From: Gyrodactylus bullatarudis | Taxonomy: Eukaryota; Platyhelminthes; Monogenea; Gyrodactylidea; Gyrodactylidae | Length of the DNA stretch: 64,000 nt | Direction of reading: 5' to 3' | NCBI GenBank assembly: GCA_012064415.1 | Contig: SSNU01000248.1 | Coordinates: 1-64,000 of the forward strand | Part shown: positions 12,201-23,100 of the stretch, piece by piece | How positions within the stretch are numbered: position 1 is the stretch's first letter | How the letters are laid out: each line of letters opens with the position of its first letter | Notes under the pieces: generated by a model | What the model was told of the DNA's origin: nothing | Database searches by the model: none | What the model saw: the letters and a program-made list of their open reading frames with translations, nothing else | Position numbers and translations under genes: made by a program

Positions 12201-15200
12201 GATTAAATTTGTCAATTAATTTCTACTCAAAAAAGTCCTCAAACGAATTTCCCACTTGGATTAGAAGCTTATCAAACAATCAACTTTCCCTTCCAAGGCA
12301 ACAACTCTTCTCAAACTTTTTTCACATTCCTACCAAGAACACAAAAACATTTATCCTATGTATGTCAATCAGAAAAAGAAAACTTTAATTCTTTATTTTA
12401 ATGTTTTCCTTGCCTTGGAGTTTAATCCAATTTTTTCTCTTTCCTAGATGGTGACCAAACCGAAATGTTTTGGATTGATAAATACAAAAACAGTCTTTTC
12501 CGCCTTTCTTCCCCAAAAAATCGAAAGACTTTGAAGCTTTTTATAACTGACAGTTAGTCATCTATTTCATTTTAAATAATATTACATTCCAATTTACTTC
12601 GTTGATTTTCGACAATAATACTGCTAATAGATCTATCCATTAGACTTATGGGAAAATTTCTTTGATCAAAATGATACTAAGAAACTTGATTCCCTTTGTT
12701 TTTCCTTGTATCAGAAATGTCTCAAGGTGAACCGTAGACCGATCATTTTTGATATGCATAATTCAACCTCTTTGCCCTGTTTTGGATTGAAAACAAGTCA
12801 GTTTTTGATACAGAATCAAGAAACAAAAAAAATCTTCATGGTAAACCTCCAGGCACTGTTTCACGGAGTAATCTCAAGGGTCTTTCAACCAAATCTTATA
12901 TCCATATATTGCCTATACTCTTAGGTCTTATATGAAGATAATTGATATGAAGTTGTGTATCTATGGTTTTTACAGAAATCTCAATTTCTTCATCAAGAAT
13001 TCAAATGTATTAAATATTTCCAGGAATCCAGATCATGTTACATACTTGAAAATTAATCGAATTTCGATAATAAATCCTACCAAAAATTCAACGACAGCTT
13101 CCTTATCAGATTCGGAGCCTTCTTTCGACCAGCATCTTACCTTCAAATCAATGAAAGAATTTAGTTCATATATTGGGAATTTGGAATTGACATTTAAATA
13201 AGCATATTCTTAGAATTTTTACATCAAATGGTGTAAAAAGGCACGAATGATCAGGTTTCTCAAAAATCTTTATCAAAATCGAGATGAATTTGTAAAAATT
13301 ATATATTCCCAAATTCGTACTAACAAACATGTAAAGTCATAGCAATCAACAGAAAAATTTCGGCCTTGAATTGACAAGAAATTCAGGAATTATTTTCTCT
13401 AAACTCATTGGAAACGAGTTCAAAGAAACTAAGAAAATCTATAGGCTACGTTTTAGAAAATACCTTTTTTTATTTTCTACCCGATCTTGGCAGCTCTAGT
13501 CATAAAAATATCCCAAAAACAATCCTAATTTCGCTGGTTATTTAGTTCAAAATTCACAGTCACAGAAAGGTTGTTTTTTTACCAATAATTGAAGAATTAA
13601 GGATGATCCTATCTATATTTCGTCTATTTCACAGAGAAATTTTAGTTCAATGGTGTAGCAAGTCTCTAGATGAGAAATATATTGACAATTTATTGTTGGG
13701 GATCCGGACCATTCTAAATTTTTGAAGTGAAAACTGAAAAACTTTGGACCAACCAGAGTTCAGAGATTTTCAGTTTTAGTCATACAATTTCAAAGGCTAA
13801 ATTATCTGCATTATCTACTTCGTTCTTAGGAAAATTAAAAATTTATTGAACTTATTGATAACCTATTCATAATTTAGATCAATCAACAAATCCTTTTGAA
13901 ATGAACTTGAACTTTTACGAATCAAAGTATTCAAATCAAAGTAAAGAAACTCAATTGGAGTTTTCCTCAAAGTCCTACTATGCAGAAATATTCGATCATC
14001 TTCCAATTAATGCCAAAGTCGTCTTTATAAATGAGCCACTAGGTCTAAAGAGTAACTCTATCTCAGAGGATTTGAACATTTTCCAGATTGAAACTGAACA
14101 AAACCTATTTAGAATCGACCACAAGTCTGGTATGATTTTAACTAATTGGTGAGAATATATAGCTATTATTACGAGATACTTGTTATTTTTAATCTTATCT
14201 TTATTTCTTAGTATTCTGGATGCCACCAAAAGATCATATTACACTTTCAATATATCAGTGAGCAATGGATTCGAAAGAGATGTTGCAGTCATCAATATTC
14301 GAGTTAAACGACTTCTCAGTGATCCAATTCTCATTAGTCAGAATGAAGAAACTACAGGTGTGCTGTTGCCTAGTCAGATACTTGAAAAGATACCCTCAAA
14401 CTTATCCTTTCTAGAATCAAGTTAGTTATTCATCTGAGAAAATTTTAAGGAATAACACTCCATTTCAAATCTATACAAGAAAAACTTTGATTGGCTCTAC
14501 TTTTGAACGGGAGATCATTGGAATTTGTTTAGTTACTTCAGACTGAGTAGAGACGTAATGAAAACGAAGTAATACCTTTAGATTAGGTGATGAAAGTTTT
14601 CCAATTTTGGAAATAAACTTGGTTGATATGAAGTTGGGGGTATCTATGGTTTGTACAGATATCTCAATATATTTTCATAAAGAAGTCGAAAAAATGGAAA
14701 TTTGGTGTCGAATCGAAATGATGTAAGTAAGATGATTCCTTAAAATCTTTTACATTTTTGAATTTTTGAAAGTTATGTAAAAACCATACCGTAGATTCCC
14801 AACGTTATATCAATTTGCTTTATTTCTCATAGAATATTCTCAATATTACAGTTGCACGATGATATTAAAGGACAAAGAAACGAAATTAGTAAAAAATAAT
14901 TTGACAGAATAAGATGAGAGATGGAGAAAACGGGTGCTCAAAATCTGTAAATTTTTGAGGCGACTCATTTTCATAATCAGTGTAGTGGCTGGTCTAAACT
15001 AGAATAAGATTATCTTTTCTATTTTATGTTAAAATACCTAATTCATGTTTTTATTTAGATAAACTGATGATACAGAAGGAAGCTTCTATCCAAGACTGTC
15101 ATGTTGAATTGTTCTTGGAGACTAGGGAGATCGATTTAACCACTGAATGCAATCTCAATGGAGGAAAATTCAAGGTTCAATCTAAACTTGATAATGACCT

Positions 15201-18200
15201 ATTCAACTTTTCTGGATCCACTTGCATTATGGCTAGGAATTTGAATTTTTCTGATTACTTCCTTATCTCCAGATACCGAGTCTATGTTATCAATGAATTT
15301 AGATCAATTGTTAAAATATCCTTCAGCCTGGCATTCGATGATCCGATGAAAGAGTTCAACGAATCCCCTATAAAATTTGTAGATCCGAATTATCAACTAT
15401 TTATCTCAGAGAATCATCCGCCCTCTGATCTAGTCCCCCTAACAAAGACAGGTATAATCGATCTCATGAATGTTGATCTGATTAGTCCTCATCTACATGA
15501 TCCCATTATGAAGAAGGATCTCTTTGAGTTCTACCTTGAACCCATCAATGCGTGCACAAAAATTCAAAGGCCCCTGTTCATCTCACCAGAGAACGGCTTC
15601 ATCTATCAGACAGTCAAGTTGGACTTTTATGTCTGTCAAATTCTAGAGTATTCTGTCAAACTCATTCCAATTAATCATCCTGAGTTCATTCAAACGGCAA
15701 GACTCACCGTGAACATCCTTAATGAAAATAATCAACGCCCGTACCTGAAGATGATTGGCAAAGCATCCGAAGGGTTGACCTTCAACCAGCCAATTTTAGT
15801 CAATCTTAAGGATTCTGACAATTTACCCAGTGTTTATAATGGATTCCAACTTAGTTCTAAGCAGTCGACAGTGTAAGCTATTCCCTTTTAATATGTTATT
15901 CTCGATGAATTAAAGGGTTTTAAAGTTTTATTACATTTTAAATTTTGAGTTAGCGCGACTTTTGCATTGATTTAATTGATTTCAAAGTTTAAGAAGGACC
16001 AAAAGATATATTTTAGGATCATGATTAGACGAATAAAACAAAAATTCTGTTGATATTTTAGGAAACGATCCTAGGTGTGAAAGTCTATTTCCTTTTCTTT
16101 GAGCATTTTTACTATTTTAAAATCAATAATTTAGATTGATTTTTCGTTTCTTTGTTTATTCGGAATCCAGATAAACAACGCTTGATTTCTCTCACAATTT
16201 GAAATTAACAGAAAACTTCAACCCAGATTTTAAGGAATAGAAAAAACGCGCAACTTGAAATATAAAATTTTCCAATTTTTTCTAATTTTTTTCTTAAACC
16301 GGTGAAAGTGTACCTTTTGAATTGGTTCCCAAAAAGTTCTTGATGATAAAATGAGATTTTCATAAAATTCATCTGATTCTTATCCGACTTTAATATCTCA
16401 TTCAAAATTCTATAGAGAAGAAAACGTGAAATCTCTTTGTCTCGCCGATATCGATACATGCTATGTGTACCTTTTGCATCCAGATTTGAAAAAGGACAAT
16501 GTCTCGTTGAGATTGTATGTTGATGACATGGGTTATTTCTCGGAGAATTTAGACTTGCAAGTATCCATTGATGGTAAAAGGGTTAGTTTTTTCTTTTTCA
16601 TTCAAATCTACCATATTTTGCTTTCATTCACCAATAATATCCTAGCATTTATTCGACCAATAGAAATGAAGCATGAACTTTTAAGATCTTGTTACTTATT
16701 CATTAGTAGCACAGTTTTCAATATTTTTTATGTCTCTTCTTCTAAACAGAATGATGGAGAAATTTCACAATATTACTTGTTTCAACCAAATGAGAAAGAA
16801 TTTGCTGATATCCCTTCAGTGAAAGTGGTACAAATGCCGGTTAAACAATATCCAAATGAACCTATTCATCTCGATATGGAATGTCGTCAAGCCTCAAACT
16901 TGGTCCAGGATCCGAAGTTGTACTTTCATGGAACTGACGTCTGGCTAACAGCGTATAATGACAACGTCTTCATAATGTGTAATAAAACTGTTCGCATCCA
17001 CTTAAAAAGAGAAGCACAGCCCCTCAAATCTCATTCAAATAGTCATCTGGAGTCAACGCCAAGACCCCTGCATTCGTTTGATTTGGGAGTAGTTGAACTT
17101 GCTTCCCTTGACAAGATTAGAGAGTATCTATTTCAATTCTTCACTAATGGGTAAGGATTAATTAAAAAGATTTCCATTAAACTCAATAATAATCTTTTCT
17201 AATTACCTCAAACAAAAAGTTTTTGAGCACGAATTCACACAACTTGATGTGTGAGATTTACACGGAAGCTTGTCTTTTTATTATTTTACAAAATAACCAA
17301 TGAGCGATGAGTATTCACTAACCAATAAGAATTAAGCAATGATTTTCCACAACCCACGTAGAATTACTAAATTCATATGTATAATTTTTTATTTTACAAA
17401 GCAAATAGGTGTAGCAAAATTAATATCATTTATCTTTTATCTTAGATCGATAATTGAAACAAATTTGGATATTCACTCAAGTTATGTGAAGAAGTTGATG
17501 GAAATTTTTCGTACAAATCGTTATCAACGTCTCACTACATTCAATCAGGATATAAACCAGGTTAACATATTACATGAAAACCAAAAGAAGATGACGTTCA
17601 TGCTATTCGAAGCCATGAAAAGTCAAACAGAACATCTTAGCGAGTCCAACTTTAATCCGAATATAATCCTGAATCCGGATAGTAGGAAAGTTAAGCTTCT
17701 GTATGACTCTCGAACACAGATGGTCTCCATAATTTCCTCGGCTTCCTATTTTCATACAAACAAGTCTTCAATAATTCCACTCTTCCTTCACATTGATAGT
17801 CAGTACAATATAATCTTGAATGATAAACTCCTTGGACAGGTCCCTGATAACATGACCGTCTATGATGATTTGTGTTTAGGCCGAGAGTCATCAATTATTG
17901 AAACAATAATGAAAAGTACAGATTACAACAATAAGAATATTGAACCAGTGGAAAATAAATTATTTTCTGTTCAAGTTACTTACAAGTAATTACAAGAATA
18001 TTATTTTTGATATTTTTATATCTGATTTGTTTTTTCAAGATCTTTGGTAGCGCAAGCCTCAGCCGAAGTCCTCATGAAAATTGGCCTTCCCATAACTTTG
18101 TGGAACAAAATCGACAAACTAGAATCAAGCTTTTCTTCGCAAAAGCAAACCAGTGTCGAAAATAATGACACAGCCATTAAATTGGGTGGAAATTCTTTTC

Positions 18201-19186
18201 ACGATAGTTTTGTTGATCTATTGATGAAGACTGGCCTATTCATTGCTCTCCCATTAGCTTGTCTTGTAGGAATTCTTTTATGCCTATTCAAAGTATTCTC
18301 AGATAAACTAAGGGCGAGGAAATTGATCCGACAGAAGCCAGCGACATGGCTCCTATCCGGTAATGGAGATTTAAAGAATTTTAATGACAACCCAAGGCTT
18401 GAGAATTTGATCATCACAACGAATAAGGCTTGTCCTCAGCTGCTGTCTCAGTTCTCTTCCCCGTATACTTCGGGCTCACATCCGAGACATGAGTTTAGCT
18501 CGACAAACTCTAACTTGACACAACATCAGAAGTAAGCTAACGAAAGATGCCTCCTTTAAAAGTGGATTGAATGTATAAAAAAACTGTAAATTTTACATTG
18601 TAATAAAATTAAGATTCCAAAGTGGCACCTGAATGAATTGAAGTTCTGAAGTCTAAATTTCTTTAAATAATAAGCTGATCTTGAATTTTATTGCAGAATC
18701 ATGATTGGTGATCGGAACCATGAGATGCAAAGGAATTGTCAGACTTTGGGTCAGGGCTATCCCTCCACAGTTAGGAATCAGATCGGGACTTCGAGTGGAA
18801 GTAGCTATCCTGACGATGAAGACTACGTTAGCATGGTCTATGCTTTTGCAGACACTCATTGTTCCACAGATCAACAGGATTCGAATAACTCGTACTCAAC
18901 CATTCTACGTGACTCATACAATGGCGATAAACAAATAGGCTCCCCTCCGACCACTAGTCTACAGGGAACCAGTTCCAATGTCTATACAAATCATTGCTCC
19001 ATCAGCTATCCCCAATTCCAAAGCATCAGTAGGCCCACAATTCAAGGGATTCCTAATTCTCCGCTTTTTCACACGTTCAACAATATCATGATGCCGATGA
19101 ATCAGCAGAGTGACAATGGTCATCCACTAGTATTTCAGTTACCCAACTCAGCCTTTAGTTTACCAATGAACCAGAAGAACCAATGA
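3215..19186 (+). CDS. Large cadherin-like single-pass membrane protein (3' part of gene)
   Basis: About 17 exons join in phase to give at least 2,028 residues: 3215-3628, 9531-10078, 10138-10355, 10722-11412, 11892-12066, 12161-12359, 12448-12552, 12644-12857, 13024-13163, 13878-14148, 14212-14420, 15059-15872, 16416-16581, 16750-17150, 17446-17985, 18040-18531, 18697-19186. The borders at 12066, 12857 and 13024-13163 were chosen by phase and are weak. Cadherin features include LDATKRSYYTFNISVSNG, a strand pattern in every repeat, and NILNENNQRP in place of the usual calcium linker DxNDxxP. One membrane helix lies near 18229-18291 (LPLACLVGILLCLF), followed by a roughly 250-residue Ser/Asn/Gln-rich tail. 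The region before the membrane does not look like a cadherin repeat. Linker motifs are so eroded that calcium-dependent adhesion is doubtful. The 5' end lies outside the window. I cannot name an orthologue. Confidence 0.75.
5541..5630 (+). repeat. PLE tail with broken hammerhead-like core
   Basis: CCGGTATAAGAGT is followed by CTAATGA, 8 nt and GAAA, then AAGCTTTACTACTAA. This is the tail found at 42131-42180, but the invariant G of CTGANGA is A here, so cleavage is not expected. Confidence 0.5.
6891..7990 (+). mobile_element. 3' end of a Penelope-like element, split by a nested insertion
   Basis: Bases 6891-6946 and 7666-7808 are adjacent in the PLE copy at 55.8-56.0 kb (read on -). Here they are separated by about 719 bp. 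The coding end KKIRKRKSLSGQPLMDRYVK..stop lies at 7741-7808. It is followed by the same 3' untranslated tail as the 55.8-kb copy, a degenerate hammerhead-like stretch (7921-7965, CTGA damaged, GAAA present) and AAGCTTTATTAATAAAT. All upstream PLE domains are absent, so this is a 5'-truncated insertion later hit by another element. Confidence 0.7.
6947..7665. mobile_element. Element nested in a PLE tail, with perfect 84-bp inverted repeat
   Basis: This is the extra sequence inside the PLE tail. Its left edge reads CACGGGGGGAAATAAAA, resembling an element end near 61.77 kb (opposite strand). Its right part is a hairpin: 7396-7479 and 7581-7664 are exact reverse complements over 84 bp by eye, around a 101-bp centre. 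No transposase frame is seen, so it is non-autonomous or composite. Confidence 0.6.
11725..11840 (-). repeat. tRNA-derived SINE, copy 1
   Basis: On the minus strand from 11840 the sequence reads like the 5' half of a tRNA: a GGGGAGT start and box-A-like TGGTCCAGTGGTCTAAG. An imperfect anticodon arm (GTGTT/AACGC) follows, then a poor box B. The body contains GATTGTTTCTTAACTAGCTTA, also present in the copy at 61370-61508. It is a SINE head rather than a functional tRNA because the acceptor 3' strand and T arm are not formed. Confidence 0.55.
12937..13325. repeat. Foldback element surrounding a putative cadherin exon
   Basis: The left arm (about 12939-13005, GATATGAAGTTGTGTATCTA) and right arm (about 13240-13325, reverse complement) match the ends of the foldback family found elsewhere in the window. 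The candidate exon 13024-13163, needed to keep cadherin phase, lies between the arms. Confidence 0.4.
14622..14815. repeat. Short foldback (MITE-like) element in a cadherin intron
   Basis: The left end TTGATATGAAGTTGGGGGTA and the right end near 14777-14815 are imperfect inverted repeats of about 36 bp. The same terminus occurs at 12939 and about 228. No coding capacity is seen. Confidence 0.5.
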
Positions 19187-19232
19187 GTTTAGTTTCCTTG
19201 TACAGATATCTACTTTTCCCTTGTATTTATTC

Positions 19233-19238
19233 AATAAA
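19233..19238 (+). promoter_or_regulatory. Poly(A) signal of the cadherin-like gene
   Basis: AATAAA lies 47 bp past the TGA at 19184-19186, at a normal distance for a final exon. Confidence 0.55.
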
Positions 19239-20147
19239 TTTTATTGATAAAATTACTATTTGAATTATATTCCATTCATTTTTCTTATCAGTTTGTAATA
19301 ATGAGATTGTTAGCTAAAAACCATTTTTATGTAGTTTCAATCTGAGTAGTTCTCTTCGGTTTTAGATTTTTGTTCGTGTGATCTGTTCAGATTGCATGTC
19401 GAAATTCCCTTATCAGTATTATTTGATATCATTTGAACTATAGTTGGTCAGAGGGTTTTTCGGAATTTTTGGATGTCAAAAATATTTTTGACGGGTTAAA
19501 TTTTTCATTCTTTTAAATCTATCGGGTCATTGCGATATGGAGATTCAAAAAATATCATAGTTTTGATCTTGATTGATAAGAAATATTGAGTTTTTAATCA
19601 TTTTTGCTGTCATACCAACCAGCTTGGTATGTCCAACCGGATCAGAGTTCTATAATTAGTTACGGAATTAGAGATTTCGTTTTGTTTGATATTTTAATTT
19701 CCAACATTCAAAATAATAAGGACCCAGTCTAATAGACATCCACATTATAACTATGCTCTAACGACTCTAACGTTAGCACAAAGTTTTCTGTTATTTCAAT
19801 CTAAGAAAATTAGACTATCCAGATTGAAACTTGTGAATTGGACCGCGAAGAAGGTTTCAAAAGTGAACTGAAATTCCTCAATCATAAAGGTAGTCTATTT
19901 TTGCAATATTTCTTCTTCTTTAGGAGGAAAGAGAAAAAAGGGGGGATAATTAGTTACTCATATAAAATAATTATTATTCGAGAAGTCAACATATAAATTT
20001 AAATATTTTAACAGGCAGACTTTGGAAGAGATCATTTATCATTTATGGTATGGTGAGTGAGTGAGTTTGTCTGTTATTTTTGTTTTGTTTTATCATATGC
20101 TAGACATGATAAGGACAATGTTATAGGAGTAATTAAAAGAGTAATAT
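19239..20147. other. Intergenic gap between convergent genes
   Basis: The cadherin-like gene ends from the left and CARM1 (-) ends from the right. I see no gene or clear repeat here. Confidence 0.45.
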
Positions 20148-23100
20148 TCACCTTGAGGAAGGAATTCCATTATTCATTTCAATACTCGAGGGAGAGTATA
20201 CACTGAGGGGTGGAATTTTGAGTGAGTCGCCATTCATTTTTGGAATTTCCTGGAACTTGTTCAACTGATTGACGGTAGCTTCGAATTCTTTCAGTGAGAC
20301 GGCATTTCCACCTGGCCATAAAGTGTTATCTCCGCAGGCAGTAGAGTTGACGTTTTCACCCTCATAGCAGATGGTGGGCTTTTGAGATTTGAGAATGTTG
20401 TTAATGTAGTTTTCTGTGGGTGGTTTACTGTGACTGCCGGGTGTGGGACCGGATGGGTAGCCAGTGTATCGGAAGTAGGGATTCTTCAAATCCAAAGTAT
20501 TCTTTATCTGAAAAATTGGAACGAACAATAAATTATTATTTATTAGTTGATACGAAGATGGAAATTTATGATATTCACTAGATTCTCAATTTTTTCATCA
20601 AGAAATCGAATATAGTCAAGAATCTAGAACATGAACCCCACATTCACGATATAGAGAAAAAAAATTTAGAGTAGGAAATTTTTTAAGTAGATTATGGCAC
20701 ATATCGAATCTCAAAGTTGATAAAATTTGCTGATTTCAAAGTGAGAGAGGGATCAAAAGTTGATCTCAATGAAACAAGAGAATTGATTTTTACCATAAAA
20801 CTTTAGATAAATATATCATTTCTAAGGGATTTTAAAACATCAGGATTTTATCGATTTTCAATTAGGCAAAATGATCAAAAAATCAAAATTCAATTTTTAC
20901 ACGATATAGGATGATTCTAAAAATCAGATTAAACAAATTTGATTTCTTTGACTAATCATGATCCTAGAAATAAACTTTTGATCACTTCCTCACTTTGAAA
21001 TCAGCAAAAGAATTTCAACTCAAAGTTCAAAAAAATTGGTAATTTTTCGCTAATACATGATTTGAAATATGCCATAATTTGGGCCTCATGATCTAGATTC
21101 CAAAAAATCTTAAGTGAATTCGATTTTCAGATAAAAAGATGAGAAATTTGTAAAAATCATAAATTCCCATCTTCATATTAACTAGGTGTGGATAATTTTG
21201 CCAACTTTTTAAAGTTTAAGAAAAAAAATTTCCAAGAGAAATGCAGACGTTTTAGAATTCTTTTTTTTCAAACATTGAGCTGGAAATTATTATTGATTTA
21301 AATTGAGAGGTTGGTAAGATGGATTTTTTTCAAGATTATAATTAGATAAGTAAACCGAATTTGCTAAATGACTATATATTAACCTCAGGATCGAGTAAGA
21401 AACGTATTTCGATTTCTTGATCATTTTCACTGCTTCAAAGTTGGCGAATTTTCGGGGAAGATCCTTTAAAATCATTAAGTTTTTTGCAAAAGTTTTACAA
21501 AAAAGTCAATATTTTTCGGAGAGTCGGGAAAAAATTTGTCTTTCGAATATCATAATGAAATAAGCCAATAGGTTGTGGAAATAAAAAACAAATTTTGAGA
21601 AAATTCAGTCTGACCGAAATTTTTTATTTTCGAAAATGCACCGAATTTCCACTTTTATAACTTTTTCTTGAAAACTCTAGATTCCTATCTACCTCCACGG
21701 TGGAATTCGAGTTCGAATTCTTTGGCTAATGCGGATCTTGAATATCTGCGTCAAATCTCTGAAATCGATAAAAATTTTGAGTTCAAAAGTGGAAATTCGG
21801 TGCATTTTCGAAAATAAAAAATTTCGGTCAGACTGAATTTTCTCAAAATTTGTTTTTTATTTCCACAACCTATTGGCTTATTTCATTATGATATTCGAAA
21901 GACAAATTTTTTCCCGACTCTCCGAAAAATATTGACTTTTTTGTAAAAAAAGTAAATTCATATCTTCATGTCAACTAGGTTTAGATAAGTTGGGAAAATT
22001 AAATTGGGCGACAAACTTGTAAAAATTAGAGCAAAATATTCCAGAGAAATTCGGTTTTCTCAAAATCGAATCTTTATTTTTTAGCTGGGTTGAAATTACT
22101 GTTTTGATTCAGATTTCAAAAAAATTATTGTAGTCAAGACAATAAGAGGAGAATAGAGGTATTCCCACCATCAAAAAATGTTTATAGCCAATACCTGGGA
22201 ATTTGAATATGGATCTGAGAATCAAAGGGAAATTAAAGTTTATTTTGAACAATCAAAAATTTCAATATGCATATTTGGAAATGTATCATTTAGGTATGAT
22301 TCAATGAATAAATTACTTTTAGCTTCTATATTCCCTATACATCATTCGAATTCTGCTAAAGAGTCCACATTAAGATTCTGGCTAAGGCTAGAAATCGATA
22401 ATTTGCAAAATCTATCTTTATTGGGGAGGGGTTATGGTGTTCTCCTAAAATGGTCTGTCTGAGAATGATTATCTCCGTTATGGTTAGTCGATTAACAAAA
22501 TGTTATTATGAGGAATAACATAAGTTTCCATCATGGTTTCTTTTTCTGAATATATTTTTCTGTTATAAACAATGTTTCGTTAGGCCTTGTTCGTTTTACT
22601 GTTAATGGTACGGGATTCTTTTCACTCTTGGTCTGTTTATATTCAAATCTATGTTTTTCTTATTTATTTTAATAATAATAATTAAAATATTGAAAATAAA
22701 TATCTGAATTATTGAACTCTTTAGCTTTTTTGGAGCTGTTTTTCTGTTTATGCTACAATTCAAAACTACAACATGGATGATGATTTGTGAGGCACTAGAA
22801 TCTCAAAAGAAATAAAGAAATTGTCAATTTAAAATTGGAATAATTAAACCTGAAAATGGATACTATTATGTTGTTTATTCTAATGCGCATACATGCATAA
22901 TTTAGATAATAACTGTGTTAAATGAGAAAAGATAGATATGAATATAAACAAACCGACATCATTTCAATGATATTTTGATTTTTAAAGTAACATTGCTGAT
23001 GAGGCTTTGAGAAGTGTGTACACTGAGAGTTAATAAATCCCCTGTTTTTTCCCTACTTTTGAAGTGGATTTTCAGACGTAGATGTAAAATTGCGTGAATC

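Noticed and set aside
17691..17894. Minus-strand ORF inside a cadherin exon
   Set aside because: Antisense shadow of an exon whose plus frame is in phase with its neighbours.
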